Shown in pieces: positions 1 through 12,310 of a DNA stretch of 64,000 bases (position 1 is its first letter; each line of letters opens with the position of its first letter). The position numbers were made by a program, and so were the translations under genes. The notes below the pieces were generated by a model. It was not told the origin of the DNA. It did no database searches and was given only the letters and a program-made list of their open reading frames with translations. Source of the stretch: Buxus sempervirens (Eukaryota > Streptophyta > Magnoliopsida > Buxales > Buxaceae); the NCBI GenBank assembly GCA_947561395.2, contig OX387194.1, positions 30,638,036 through 30,702,035 on the forward strand. The letters are read 5' to 3'.

Positions 1-608
1 CTGTGTACATGGAGGTGTGGAGTGTCTACTTGGCATGTTTAATTTATCAACTAAACGATAGTCATGACATTGACCAATCGATGGGTTCTCCTACTTAACT
101 GAGATGTGATTTGTTTGATTTGAACAAGTTTTGATTTGAACTTGGGAATTGATGTTGGTTGTTAATCCGTATTGAGTGTTTGTCGATGCATAGTTTTAAA
201 TTGTGGTCAACTATTTCTGCATGCATGTGCTACTCGCTGGGATATTCGTATCTCACTCCGTTGTTTGTTTTGTTTGTTTTTCAGATACTCGTGGTGAGGC
301 GATTACTGGGGTAGATCCTGCTGAGGCTTATAGGGAGGAGGATTACTATTACCTTCCTTAGACTTGTAGGTTATCTTGTTCTGAATTTGAGAACTTTGAA
401 TAATTGAGATGTGTTAAAGTTAATTGGGGTTGAACCATATGATTCTAGTTCAGTTTTAAATGTTACCATTTTGGATAAATGAAATTGTGCACTCTGTCAG
501 GTTATAGCTAGATGATTATCCAGCGATCATAATTGATTAACGATCCTTGCCTAACCTCCGTGAGACGTGTTATATCTTTATTGAACAACACGGATCCGGG
601 GCGTTACA
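1..608 (+). mobile_element. 3' part of an LTR (LTR-0), Ty3/gypsy-like
   Basis: The segment ends with GGGGCGTTACA, the same 3' end as the other LTRs here, and the LINE reading frame resumes directly after it at 609. It is therefore the right end of an LTR element inserted in the LINE, with most of it outside the window. It is a diverged relative of the LTR at 12311-14685. It carries the shared hairpin at 239-254, a polypyrimidine-CAG acceptor-like site at 282-284, and a short frame (285-361) ending in acidic and tyrosine residues. The expected target duplication would be TTAAC (609-613), but its partner lies outside the window. Confidence 0.8.
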
Positions 609-2404
609 TTAACACAATTCAACACCACTCTAATAACCTTGATACCGAAGTGCTGTAACCCCTCATTCGTGGTGGACTATAGGCCCATATCATGTGTAAA
701 TACAATATATAAATGTGTATCGAAGATCATCGCCAACAGATTGAAAGAGTGCATATCAGATTTAGTGGGTCCCCACCAAAGTGCCTTTGTACCGAGAAGA
801 TCAATGTCAGATAATATCCTCATTGCACAGGAGCTGCTCCACAATTACCACCTGAATAAAGGTAGTCCGAAATGCACACTAAAAGCAGATATCATGAAGG
901 CATATGACTCAGTCCGATGGGAAGTGATTCCATGCATACTTAAAGCCATGAATGTTCCCCAACAATTTATATCTTGGATAATGGCTTGTGTGTCATCAAC
1001 CTCGTTCTCTCTAGTTATGAATGGATGTGTGGTTGGATATTTCAAAGGAACAAGAGGCTTGAGGCAAGGAGACCCCATTTCCCCCTACCTCTCCATACTT
1101 GTTATGGAGATTTTTTCTGGTATATTGAATGATAAGTCAAAGGAAGGATTTACCCATCACTTTAGATGCAAGAAGGTAGATATCAAAGCATTATACTTTG
1201 CGGATGATCTCATGGTATTTGAAAATGGTGATGAGAAATCAATGAGCATTGTTTTTGATAGCCTTGAAGAGTTGGGGAGGATAACAGGACTTCATATGAA
1301 CCCGGAGAAAAGTGTTATCTACTGTAGTGCAATACCTCAACAGGTACAAGAAAATATTGTGAATGCGGCAAAGGTGGCTGTAGGAGCTCTTCCTATGAGG
1401 TACCTGGGTTTGCCAATTATCACGAAAAGACTTAGAGCTGAGGATTGTGAACCACTCATCTTAAAAATCCAAGGGAAGATACAAAGCTGGAAATCAAGGG
1501 TGTTATCATATGCAAGGCGTGTGCAATTGGTCAAATCTGTCCTATTTTCTACAGCAATGAATTGGTTATCTACTTTTATTTTGCCGAGGAAGGTGATATC
1601 TGTTATGGAAAGATTATGTAGATCTTTCTTGTGGGCAGGCCCAGGTATGCAAAGGAAAGTAGTTCCAATTGCGTGGGAGAAAGTTTGCAAACCACTTGAA
1701 GAGGGAGGACTGGGTTTAATTGACATACAACAATGGAACAAGGCAGCAACAGCGAAGTACATTTGGAGGCTTCTTACACCCGATCACTCAATCTGGGCAC
1801 AGTGGGTAAAGGCTTATTTGTTGAGAGGAAGAAACTTATGGCAAGTCCCAATCCTGTCTGCAGCTACTTGGGTATGGAGAAAGATACTAAAGCAACGTGA
1901 TGACATATTTCCTTTGATCAAGTACGAAATAGGAAATGGTGAAAACACGTGGTTGTGGCTAGATAATTGGCATCCTATGGGCTCGTTGCTAAGGAGGTAT
2001 GGCCACAGACTTCGTTATGATGCAGGTATCCCGTTGAATGCAAAAGTTGCAACTATCATTGATGGACAAACATGGGTTCCGCCTATTACTCAAAGTCAGG
2101 TCTTAAATGAAGTATGGGAAGCATTATACTTGCTGCCACCTCCAAACCAGGTACGATGTGATAAAGTAGTATGGAACCCGTCACCTTCAGGATTGTTCTC
2201 CATTAAATCAACTTACAATGCATTGAGGATGGTCTTTCCGAAAGTCGTATGGAATAAGATTGTGTGGTTTAAGGACAATGTTCCACGACATGCATTTATT
2301 CTTTGGACAGCCATTCACCGAAGGATTCTTACTCAAGATAGGCTCCAACATTTGAATATAATTGATAGATCTCGATGTGTACTTTGTCAAGCAACTCATG
2401 AGGA
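609..2404 (+). pseudogene. LINE (L1-like) ORF2 fragment: reverse transcriptase and zf-RVT region
   Basis: A non-LTR retrotransposon polymerase that would copy LINE RNA at a nicked target. The open frame runs without a stop across the whole segment. It begins in the reverse transcriptase domain (DYRPISC near 675, KIIANRL near 730) and includes the active-site FADD near 1196-1208 and the GLRQGDPISP motif near 1058. It continues into the plant LINE C-terminal region (WRLL, NGENTWLWLDNW) and the start of the zinc-binding zf-RVT domain (CVLC near 2380). The endonuclease half is missing because LTR-0 cuts it off on the left, and the C-terminus is missing because CACTA-1 begins at 2405. The unbroken frame over about 600 codons suggests the LINE was fairly young when both insertions occurred. 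No start codon is expected here. Confidence 0.92.
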
Positions 2405-2416
2405 CACTACAAAAAA
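2405..2416 (+). repeat. CACTA-1 5' terminal inverted repeat
   Basis: CACTACAAAAAA, the transposase-recognised end of CACTA elements. The 3 bp before it (GGA, 2402-2404) would be the target-site duplication, but the partner is not seen because the right end is missing. Confidence 0.85.
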
Positions 2417-2958
2417 GCGGGGTTTTAGCGGCGGTTTTTTTTTGTGGCGGTAGCCAATTACCGCCGCTAAAAGCCCTTAAATAAATTTAAGTGGCGGGAG
2501 GCCATGTGTCATCGTTGAAACCAGTCTTTAGCGGCGGTAAATTGTTACCGCCGCTAAAAAGAATGGCGCGAACTTGAATTTTGGCACGAATGTTTGGCGG
2601 GTCTTTTTACCGGCGGTAGCGCTGCAGGTAATAATGCAAACCACCGCCGGGTAAAATAATATAAGTTATGTTTTTCTTAATTAAAATAAATATTTTTAGC
2701 GGCGGTAATTAGTTACCGCCGCAAAAAGGTTATAATCCCAATCGCGAATTGGGGTTTTCGCGGTGGTAACTTATTACCACCGCTAAAAGGTTATAATCCC
2801 CAATCGCGCAAACTGGGGTTTTAGCGGTGGTAACTTATTACCGCCGCTAAAAGGTTATAATCCCCAATCGCGCGAACTGGGGTTTTAGCCGCGGTAACTT
2901 ATTACCGCCGCTAAAAGGGTATAAATCCCCAATTTGCGCGAACTGGGGTTTTCTTCTC
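2417..2958. repeat. CACTA-1 subterminal repeats, GCGGCGGTAA / TTACCGCCGC
   Basis: Dispersed and tandem copies of an inverted motif (AGCGGCGGTAA...TTACCGCCGCTAAA). From about 2696 they become a tandem array of about four units with a period of roughly 62-64 bp. Each unit pairs the GCGG palindrome with a CCCCAATCGCG...CTGGGG palindrome. Such arrays are the usual binding sites for the TNPA-like protein of CACTA elements. Confidence 0.85.
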
Positions 2959-4040
2959 TGTGCGAAGTTTTCTTTTGTTCTTGCCGGGGTTTGCTTGCTG
3001 CCGCCGTTTGCTCATCGCCGTCGCTATTCTCCGTCGCCGTCGCCATTCTCCATCGCCAAGCCGCAATCGCCGTTCGTAGGTATTAATGGATCTTGGTCCT
3101 AAAGCCTCACAGAAAGCCTTTTAGCAAACCAAAATTTTCATGCCTTCTTTGTGTACTAGGCGTTAACATTTGAGAAGTTGTGAAATGGTATGTGTTGAAA
3201 CTTGAAAGATCTAAAAGGGGTGGGGTGTGGTTTGGTTGGGGTAAGAGGAAGATCAATCAATGGCGTTAACACTCTCGAGTCTTGACATACTCTTAAGGGC
3301 AAAAGAACTAATTAGCTATATCACTGAACGTGTGTGGTGTGGTGTGTGCCTCAAGGGAGATGAACTACTTAGCTATATCGTTGAACTTGTGTGTTTTGTG
3401 CCCAAAGGGCCAGGAGTCAATGAATCACAAATTTTTTCATTGTGAGTTCGTCGGTTCCTTTGGTCATTCCTCTTAAGCATGACAGTGCTTGAGATGGATC
3501 TTTTCGAGGATCCTATTGGATCTTGTGGAGCAATGGTGGTTCATATACCTTAGGCGGAAAGGTAAGTTAATGTATAATGCAGCCTTCTTCACCACCATTT
3601 GGTTTGTATGATTGGCTAGTAATCAATGTATCTCTGAGAGGGCACAAATAAGGAAGCTAGGGATTCTTGAGGACAAAGTGGCGCTAGTGGGCTCATGGTT
3701 TTTATCCTAGATGAATTTAAGGTGATCCCTTGTAATGATATTATGCATGATTGGTCTACTGTAGCATTCTTGGGGTAGTTTATCTCTCTATGATGACACA
3801 ATGTACTTCTTGGATTACCTTTTCTTTTACGGCTTTGAATCTGTCTCTCATGGGTGCTATGTGCTTTCTCTCACTTTGATCCTTTATGATATCTCTCATT
3901 AATTATCCAAAAGAAAAAAAATCAATAAGAATATTCAAAAAGACATTTTAATTGTTGCTTTTCTAAACAATAACCACCATTTAACTAGCTCAGTTATGCG
4001 TTATATAAAACCTTACTTTAGAGGATATTTACATTTTAAT

Positions 4041-4121
<81 letters not shown>

Positions 4122-4799
4122 TCTTCTGTGGTCAACTATTTTGGTAAGTTGTGTTGTATCTACTTATATAAAATAATCCAGGTTTGTTATGCCATCAATG
4201 ATGTTGATTTAGAATCCAACATGGTAAATCTATTGTTGCTGAATTGTTGTGTTTCTGTAAAAAAAAAAGGGTATTTGGTTGGATGACTTGTATTACTGAA
4301 TTTTTCAACAGAGAAAATAAACATCAATGGGATATTTGCTGTTCTTGCCATCTCAAAGCAATGCTATGGTGTACTAATTAAGAAGAAGGATTCTGATGTT
4401 ATGTTTTCAACGTTCTAGCATTTTGTTTCTTTCTCACGATTAGATTGGGACTTATTTTAAATATAAATAAAGATTGCAAGCCTTTTGAATTTTGTTTCTT
4501 TCTCACGATTAGATTGGGATATTTGTTTCTTTTTCACATTTTAGCTTTATGTTCTTTCATACTCTCCTTGACAAAGATGCTAGCATCTTTCCTTCCAAAC
4601 ACCACCAAGTTGCATAGGGTAGCCTTTAAAGTAGTTCATTACCTTTTTTCTCGTTCTTAGCTTTCATCTTTTTGTTATATCCTTGGCTCATTCTTGGATC
4701 ACCCAAGGCTCAAATTAATCCATGTTAAAACAATTTGTGCATTGGTGCTTTGTGTGGTGTGCAGATGAAATTTGTGCGGAATGGCACAATAAATAGATC
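2959..4799. other. CACTA-1 5' non-coding region, no gene seen
   Basis: No convincing coding region. It starts with a pyrimidine-rich CCGTCGCC-type stretch (3000-3080), possibly the transposase promoter or leader. It holds a long (TA)n microsatellite at about 4044-4117. Short open frames here show no family resemblance. Confidence 0.5.
4044..4117. repeat. (AT)n microsatellite
   Basis: About 37 uninterrupted AT dinucleotides inside the 5' non-coding part of CACTA-1. Confidence 0.95.
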
Positions 4800-5142
4800 C
4801 TGGGAATAACTTCTTGGAAACCCTTCAAACGGCTTAATGTTGTCATCTATACCCACTTTAGGTGCATACGTGCTGATAATGTTTAAAAATTTCTTGACCT
4901 ATGACTAACGTAATCAACATTATTCTATTTTTAGTTTTTCTAACACAAAAAATATTATTTTTCGTATTGTTATTAGTTGTTAAGCCCACTGCATTTCTAT
5001 TGTTACCTTTCAATTTGAACCAAAGTTTATACCCATTAACGTTCTCAGCCTTATCCCCTTTCCATTTGGTTTCTTGTAAACACATTAGATTTATTTGCTG
5101 TCTTTTTATAGTATGTACAAACATAGTTTCTTCACTTCTCAT
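4800..5142 (-). pseudogene. RTE-type LINE endonuclease fragment
   Basis: On the minus strand the frame reads IKRQQINLMCLQETKWKG, then NGYKLWF, RIMLITLVIG and, after a frame change, ISTYAPKVGI. This is the order of motifs at the start of the apurinic-type endonuclease/exonuclease/phosphatase domain of plant RTE LINEs (QET is part of the active site, YAP follows). Only about 110 codons remain, with no reverse transcriptase. It is an inverted fragment inside the 5' region of CACTA-1, so either a secondary insertion or captured sequence. Assignment to RTE rather than another LINE clade rests on motif spacing only. Confidence 0.7.
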
Positions 5143-6681
5143 TGCAGTCGGAAAGTATTAAGGGTATAAATACTGTATTAATGGATCCTGTTTGTTTTCT
5201 GTGAAACAAAGAGGCTTTTTGTGAGGCATTTAATTGTAAGTATTAACGGATCCTGTTTGTTTCTGTGAGGCATTTAATTTGATTTTTTTTGCCTCTAGAA
5301 CGGGTAAGTATTTATTCTCTAGTATCTATAATGTCTCATGCTGTAAGTATTTAGGCCATGGCATATGATATGCATCGTAATTTTTGGTATTCGTTTTGCT
5401 GTCTTCAATTTCTTTCAAAAATCAAAAGATTTGATCGATAAGTTTAATTTCTCAAGATCATGTCATGGTTGGCTCTGCCGCCTTTTAGGGACTCTAGAAG
5501 TACTGAGACAGATCAATAGACGCCCCCTGGCTTGAGATCTGTACCTATGTTCAACAAATACCGCCTACCGGGCTCTGCCGAGGAATAGCTTTCGGATTAT
5601 CATCCAACTACGATTGAAGACAACTTAGGGGAACTAACTGGTATTTGGAAAGTCCCTTCAGTTAATCTGATTTATTGATCTATTTGATCTGATTAGATGA
5701 TTAATTTATCTGTGTTTTAGTTTATTTTCTTATGATGAATATCGTGGTGGATATGGATGTGGATGCTATTTTTTGATTGTATATGAATGCAAGATTTCAG
5801 CTCTGTCTTTGTTTCCAGGTTAAACTATTATTATTTTAGACCAATTTGGTCTGGACAATGCTCTATTTTTAGGGGAGATGCTGTCGAAATTTGTATTTTT
5901 TCTTTATTTATCTCTTTAAGTTCCTTGTTTTTATATTTCTGTTCTAATGTTGTTTAATCGCACTGATATTATGATTAGCGGTTCTTTATTCCATTTTTTG
6001 TTAACCTGGTTATTGTTTTTATATTTATTTATCTCATAAAAAAAGTGGGAATAATCCAAATACCCGTCTGAGAGGTTACATGTGTAACTATGCCCATCCT
6101 ATTTTGTGTACTTTGAAGATATTGCATCTTTGCAGTAAATTTGCAATGACTCCTAGTATTTAAATATGAAGGCATAGATTTGCACATGTAACATCTTGGA
6201 TTGTCAGATTGATAGATTGGGGATATCAAGTACGTTACTTGTTGACATGTGATTTATGTATATCTCTAATTGTAATTTTGGTTTCATCTCTTTGTTCTTC
6301 AAATACGTAGTTTTATTGACTTTACGTCAAAAAACTTTACGTATTTGAAGAACTACGCAGAGATGCTACTGAAATTCGTAGAGAAATATATAAATCTTAT
6401 GCCAAAGAAGTAATGTACTTGGTATTCCTAAATGGGTAAAATCAAGCATAAATTTTAAAAGTAATTAACCTAAGTACCGTTTGCTATTAGCTAGATTCAT
6501 TTATGGAGTACGTTTTGCAGAAGGTAATCTTATTCAAAAGTGACGGGTAAATTCTTCCACAACATACTAATAGATGGATCGAAGGTGGATGAGGAGATCT
6601 AGGTATTCGGAAAGTTAATTTCTTAATGTTTTGATGAAGGGTGTGTATCTATATTTATTAACTAAATATTTTACGTATACT
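5143..6681. other. CACTA-1 non-coding region with an internal duplication and a hairpin
   Basis: No gene recognised. About 5780-5940 repeats, with changes, sequence found at about 11400-11560 near the second CACTA gene (shared core ACCAATTTG, TCTGGACAATGCTC, GGGGAGATGCTGTCG). A near-perfect inverted repeat lies at 6294-6352 (arms of about 19 nt beginning GTTCTTCAAATACGTA). The rest is AT-rich and featureless. Confidence 0.5.
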
Positions 6682-9600
6682 ATGGATGGAATAGGGCTAG
6701 TAAAGATTTTCGAGATGGAGTCTTGGGTTTCATCAAATTCGCATGTTCTCGTGGGGGCAACTATTAATGGGTTGTTGAAGTGTTCTTGTCCAAAATGTAA
6801 TAATGCGTTGTATCAGAGTGAAGAAGTTGCATACGAACACATGATTTGTAATGGATTTGACCAAAACTACATAAAGTGGTACTATCATGGGGAGGATTTT
6901 CTCGATTCACAACCCCCCCGTTTTAATCCCATAGTAGATGATGCACAATTTGTGGGTGATGAAGTTAGGCTCATGGTTAAAGAAGCTTATGGGGTGCAGG
7001 ATGAAATGAACGTATCTGCGAGTTCTTCACATAGGCCATCATATGATACCCCAAAAGAGGATAATCCATAGTTTGAGAAACTGTTCCATGATGCTGGAGA
7101 AGAGTTATACCCGGGGTATAAAAGCCACACCAAATTGTCGTTCATTGTTAAACTATTTCATATAAAGTGCCTCAGTGGATGGAACAATAATTCATTGAGT
7201 TTGTTGCTTGAGTTGTTGAGAGAGACATTTCCATTTGTGTCAAAATTGCAAGAAACTAGTTCATAGGTAAAGACAATGATATCAGATCTGGGTCTTAATT
7301 ATAACAAAATAGATGCATGCCCAAATGACTGTATGCTATATTGGAATGAAACTAGTGAAAAACAAAAGTATGATATTTTCGGTACTTCTAGATGGAAATC
7401 TGAAGACAGTCATTCCAATAAAAAGGGAAAGAAAAAGGCAGCAAAGATATTAAGGCACTTTCCTTTGAAGCCATGTCTTCAAAGATTGTATATGTCTTCA
7501 AAGATTGCCATTGATATGAGATGGCATGTAGATGGTCGTACTGATGATGATAAGTTAAGGCATCCTGCGGATTCTATGACTTGGAAATATTTTGATGTGA
7601 TGAATAGCGTGTTCAATTCTGATCCTTGTAATGTTAGACTGGGCTTAGCATCTGACGACTTCAATCCATTTAGAACAATGAGTATCACCCACAGCACTTG
7701 GCCAGTTATTTTGATTCCATATAACTTGCCACCGTGGTTTTGCATGAAACAACCAAACATGATCCTTTCTTTACTCATACCAGGGGCGAAGGGGCCGGGA
7801 AATGATATTGATGTGTACTTGCGCCCTCTTATAGAAGAGTTAAAAGACCTATGGGTTTCTGGGGTTGAGACATATGATGTGTCAAGAAAGGAGGTCTTCA
7901 CTCTGCGTGCAGGGTTAATTTGGACGATTAGTGATTTCCCTAAGTATGCTATTCTTTCGGGTTGGAGCACTAAAGGGAAACTTGCATGCCCTTCTTGTCA
8001 TAAAAACATGTGTTCTAAGTATTTGCGTCGTAGCCGGAAGCACTGTTAAATGGGTCATTGTCGATTCCTACCGCTTGATCATAAGTTTCGAAAGCAGAAA
8101 CAATCCTTCGATGGTACCGCAGAGACAAGGGAAGCTCCAACAGCATTAATCAGGTGGGATCTTCTCGATCACTTAACAGGCAGTTTACATGTATTCGGGA
8201 AGCATACCAGTAAGAAGTACTCTAAAAACACTGGTAAAGGAGCGATGCCCTTTAATTGGAAAAAAAGAGCATATTTTTTGAATTGCCATATTGGAGGGAT
8301 ATTATGTTGAAACATAATTTGGATGTGATGCATATTGAGAAGAATTTTTATGATAGTACACTTGGTACATTGTTAAATATTGATGGAAAAACGAAGGAAA
8401 ACTTTAAGGCGTGCTTGGATTTGGTTGACATGGGTATTAGACACGCACTTCATCCACAGATGTTACCAGATAGAAAGAAAACATGTTTGCCGGCTGGATG
8501 CTTCTCACTAGAGAAACGGGAACAAGATATATTTTGCAAAGTGTTGAAAAGTATAAAGGTTCCAGATGGTTATTCGTCCAACATTGCTAAACGGGTGAGT
8601 AGTAAAGAATGGAAGACATTTGGTCTTAAGAGTCATGATTTCCATGTGTTGCTGCATCAACTATTGCCTCTTGCTATTCGGAAAGTGTTGCTAAAGAATG
8701 TAGCATCCGTATTGATAGAGTTGAGCAACTTTTTTCATCAATTGTGCTCAAAAGTTTGTGAAGTTGATGACTTGAAGTGCCTTCAAGATAGTATTGCACA
8801 AGTATTATGCCAAATGGAGAGGATTTTCCCCCTCTCGTTCTTTGATATTATGGTGCATTTGCCAATTCACTTAGCTGCAGAAGCTATGGAAGGGGGGCCT
8901 ATCCAATATCGTTGGATGTATCCAATTGAAAGGTACGTATTACAACAGCGTTATTAAATGTGTTTCCTTGTATTTCGCCGTCGAATCATGTTGATTATCA
9001 AGATTTTTTGTTTTTCATAATAGGTACTTGTACACCCTAAAGTCATATGTGCGCAATCGAGCACAACCAAAGGGGTCAATTGAAGAAGGGTATATTGCGG
9101 AAGAATGTATGATATTCTGTTCCCGATACTTACCTAACGTAGAATCAAGAACTAATCGGCCACAAAGAAACTATGATGAAACTGCAATTGGAAGTGCCCA
9201 ACCATATAAACTATCCAATATTGAGTGGGCACAAGCGCATCGTTATGTGCTTTTCAATGACGATAGGGTTGCAAGTTTTCAAATGTAAGAAGTTACTTGC
9301 TCACCTCATCCATTTGTTTCTATATTACAATATTTTCATATTCTTTGAATTAATCATTGTATTTTACATTACAGGCACCATCTAAGCCTGCTTAAGATGT
9401 TAACTCCAAGGGCAAGGGAACATGACATACAAAAGAAACATAATAATGAATTCATGCAGTGGTTTAAAGAACATGTAAGAAACCTTATTTCATTTATAGA
9501 GTTATAGCTCCACATGTGTTGTTTAATATTGCATTTCTTAATCTACTTGGCCCCTTATTTATAGGTCGAGACACTAAATGCATCAAATAGTGCCGTCTCC

Positions 9601-10303
9601 GAGGACATTATGTTGTTGTCACAGGGGCCACAATCAATGGCAAAAAGATTCAAGGGATACATAAGTAATGGATATCGTTTTTGCACGATGGAGAAAGAGA
9701 AATCCTCAAAGAGTCAGAATAGCGGTGTTGTGGTAAACGCAAGCACTACTAGCTACGCTAGTACGAAAGATAAAAATCCAATAACAAGTTATGTCTTTTT
9801 ACGGGCGTCTGACTGATGTGGTTGAATTGGCATATTCAGAGCAGCTTAGACATGTGCTGTTTAAGTGTGATTGGGTTGATATCATGACACAAGGAAGAGG
9901 CATTAAGACAGATGAGTTAGGATTTACGCTTGTGAACTTCAAACGGTTATTATATACTGGTCAACATGTCATGGATGATCCGTTTGTGTTCGCATCTCAA
10001 GTTGAACAAGTTTTCTTTGTGGTGGATCCAATCAATGAAGAGTGGAATGTTGTTGTGAAGACTAAGCCAAGGGACTTGTTTGAATTGATCATGAATGATG
10101 ATCAACCCATTGATTGCGAGCCATATGCTACCCAATTTATAACCAATAATGAAGAAGAGGTTGATGGGTTGAGTTGGGCAAGGGAAGACGTACCTGGCAC
10201 AACAGGTGATGCTCATTCTCATACGAGTACAGAACAGCTTGCATCTTCTAGTGATCCTGTTCAGGACGAACAGGGATCGGATTCTGATGATGACCATGAA
10301 TGA
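6682..10303 (+). pseudogene. TNP2-like CACTA transposase, inactivated
   Basis: The DDE-type transposase that would cut CACTA ends. Domains in order: Transposase-associated domain (6682-6900; CSCPKCNN zinc-type motif, WYYHGE); TNP2 core (about 7080-8630; KIDACPNDCMLYW, RWHVDGR, HPADSMTWK, HNLDVMHIEKN); DUF4218 (8640-8935; HDFHVLLHQLLPLAIR); and DUF4216 (9790-10090; VLFKCDWVD, GFTLVNF). Introns are inferred at about 8932-9023, 9287-9374 and 9475-9564 from GT-AG sites that join conserved blocks. It is broken by in-frame stops at 7069-7071, 7264-7266 and 8047-8049, a frameshift near the A-run at about 8258-8264, and another near 9790. The ATG at 6682 is chosen because it precedes the first conserved domain; it is not certain. 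Confidence 0.88.
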
Positions 10304-10492
10304 ATTGTATTTGAATTGTAGTTGATAAATTTACAAAAATACGTACCTTTGCATGGTGCATTTTTTGTCTTGAATACGACACACTATTTTCTTCTATTAA
10401 ACTAACTAACAAACAATAGCCCTTTATGATGAATCAGATTGTTATTGACTTGTATGATTTTATTTTCTACAACATATAGTGTATTTTATTAG

Positions 10493-12310
10493 ATGGCAGA
10501 GGGTGGGGCAGCTAGGAGGGGTAGAGGCCCTACTAGATGCCTTGATTTACTAAAACTTCGACCTGGAGAAAAGTTCAACATTGATGTAGATGAATTGGGG
10601 CAGCCAATTGGACCAAATGCCTCCAAATTGGCTAGTTTTTGTGGGACACTGGCACGCGATGGACGTGTTATACCCCTAAATCGCTTTGGTTGGCGAGAAG
10701 TCACAAATAGGGAGAACGACCGAGTGTGGTCGCTTATAAAGGTAAATAATCTAAATTTTAATGTAGTTCATTGCTCAAAATGTCCACATATTTAGCTAAT
10801 TGGTATTAACTTTTAAATTTCAATTTGTTATGCACCGTAGGAAAAATTTGAGGTTGAACATAGGTTACGGGATGTTATCATGCAATCAATTAATAAAAAA
10901 TGGAGGGACTATAAGTCCGATTTGAAGCTGAACTGTTACGATCCATACGAAACAAATGCTGAACGTATAAATCATCGCCCACCAGATGTGGTAGAAGAGC
11001 AATAGGCAATTATAGTAGAGTACTAGAACTCACAAAGCGCCCAGGTAATTTGTTAATTAGTTAATATGTCTTCTAAAGCTACTGCATCCTTGTTTATTGA
11101 CTTTTTATGATTATATGTTGCAGAATGCATCATCAAGGAATAAAAGTAATCGTGCCAACCAAACACTTAATCATACGGGTAGGACAAAGAGCTTTGCCAG
11201 GGTCAGAAATGAACATGTATAACAAATGGCCACTTATGAATGTCTTGATATACTATTATAAATCTGGTCACCTCATCAACTTGATGATTGGTTTTCATAG
11301 TGTACGACCTTATTTCATTGCTTTCTTATCTCTTCTAAGTTGTATAGTAGCTTTTTTATTTTCTTGTATGATAAGATGAAATGTTTAAGTGAATGAGGAT
11401 TGTATATGAATGCTACGTTTTGCGTTCTTTTTTTGTTTTTCAGGTTGAATGGCTTTATTTTAGACCAATTTGATCTGGACAATGCTCTATTTTTAGGGGA
11501 GATGCTGTCGAAATTTGTATTATTTTTTCTTTATTTATCTCTACATGTGTTCTTTGTTTTTATATTTCTTCATCTTTTTAATCGAGTCAATTGTATTAAT
11601 TTCTGCTTGTGGATGTTTAAATGATTTATGATGAATTAACACCATATTTTTTTCATTAGGGATTAGCGGGCCGTGCTGAGACTTTTATAAGAACACATAC
11701 TCGAAAAGATGGCACACCAATCAATGATGAAGCAGCTGACAAGATAGTAAGTTATTTCATCTTATTGTATGTATAATTGTAGCATACGATTAACTTTATT
11801 AGCATCTATTTTGATAACTCAATGATTGCATAAATATTTTTTCCAGGATCAAATGCGAACTATCATGGAACAAGGCACGCTAGATTCGACAGCCCGAGAT
11901 GATGTATATACTAAAGTCATGGGGCATGACACACATGGCAGGGTGTGGTGTTGTGGGTTAGGCCACACTCCCACTAGGCTGTGGGGTAGCGCATCCTCGA
12001 GTACATCATCTCGGTATGTCGATATGGATGAGTTTAATAGGATGCAAGAACAATTGCAATGGATGGAGGAGCGGCTAGAAGAGGAGAAGAGACAACGAGA
12101 ATCAATTGAATTAATTGTTGCACAACATGCCAGAGATTTTGCAGAATTTAAAAACTTAATGATGAGCAACCGTCAAACACAGGTATTATATAAATGCCTT
12201 ACAAAAATACATATAGCACAAGTTCATATCATCTTTATATTTAAATGCCACACTAAATGATCTTTGTTACAATTTATAGCCTCCTGGCCAAACTTCTGCA
12301 AATGATAGTC
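10493..12310 (+). pseudogene. Second CACTA gene, Transposase_24 (Ptta/En/Spm) family, inactivated
   Basis: Resembles the plant En/Spm family protein that accompanies TNP2, a probable DNA-binding accessory transposase. Inferred exons: 10493-10741, 10841-11039, 11124-about 11212, 11660-11746, 11847-12182 and 12280-12310. The last continues after the LTR insertion at 20728-20747. Motifs: KKWRDYKSDLK and YDPYETNAERINHRPP in exon 2; NKSNRANQTLNHTGRTKSFA in exon 3; THTRKDGTPINDEAADKI in the next; EQGTLDSTARDDVYTKVMG and a Glu/Arg-rich coiled coil (12025-12120) in the largest. Two in-frame TAG stops (11003-11005, 11024-11026) stand where the family has tryptophan, which fits G-to-A decay. The gene is also split by the LTR element. 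Confidence 0.82.

Larger units (their letters stand above)
2405..12310 (+). mobile_element. CACTA (En/Spm) transposon CACTA-1, left and central part
   Basis: The element begins with CACTACAAAAAA, the canonical CACTA terminal inverted repeat, in the middle of the LINE frame. It continues with GC-rich subterminal repeats (2417-2958), a TNP2 transposase gene (6682-10303) and a second En/Spm gene (10493-12310). The 8.4 kb LTR element at 12311-20722 splits the last exon of the second gene, and the CACTA sequence resumes at 20728. I find no matching right terminus (TTTTTTGTAGTG) and no right-hand subterminal repeats, so the 3' end seems to have been lost. Both genes carry stops or frameshifts, so the element is dead. 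Confidence 0.9.

Noticed and set aside
2696-2955. CRISPR-like array of palindromic repeats
   Set aside because: Units are direct repeats with no unique spacers, inside a plant CACTA terminus.
3260-3445. Short frame in the CACTA-1 5' region as a host gene
   Set aside because: No family resemblance and no start context or neighbouring exons; it contains a local repeat (ELISYI / ELLSYI) only.
7479-7970. Open frame of 163 codons on the minus strand
   Set aside because: It is the reverse-strand shadow of the TNP2 transposase and has no features of its own.
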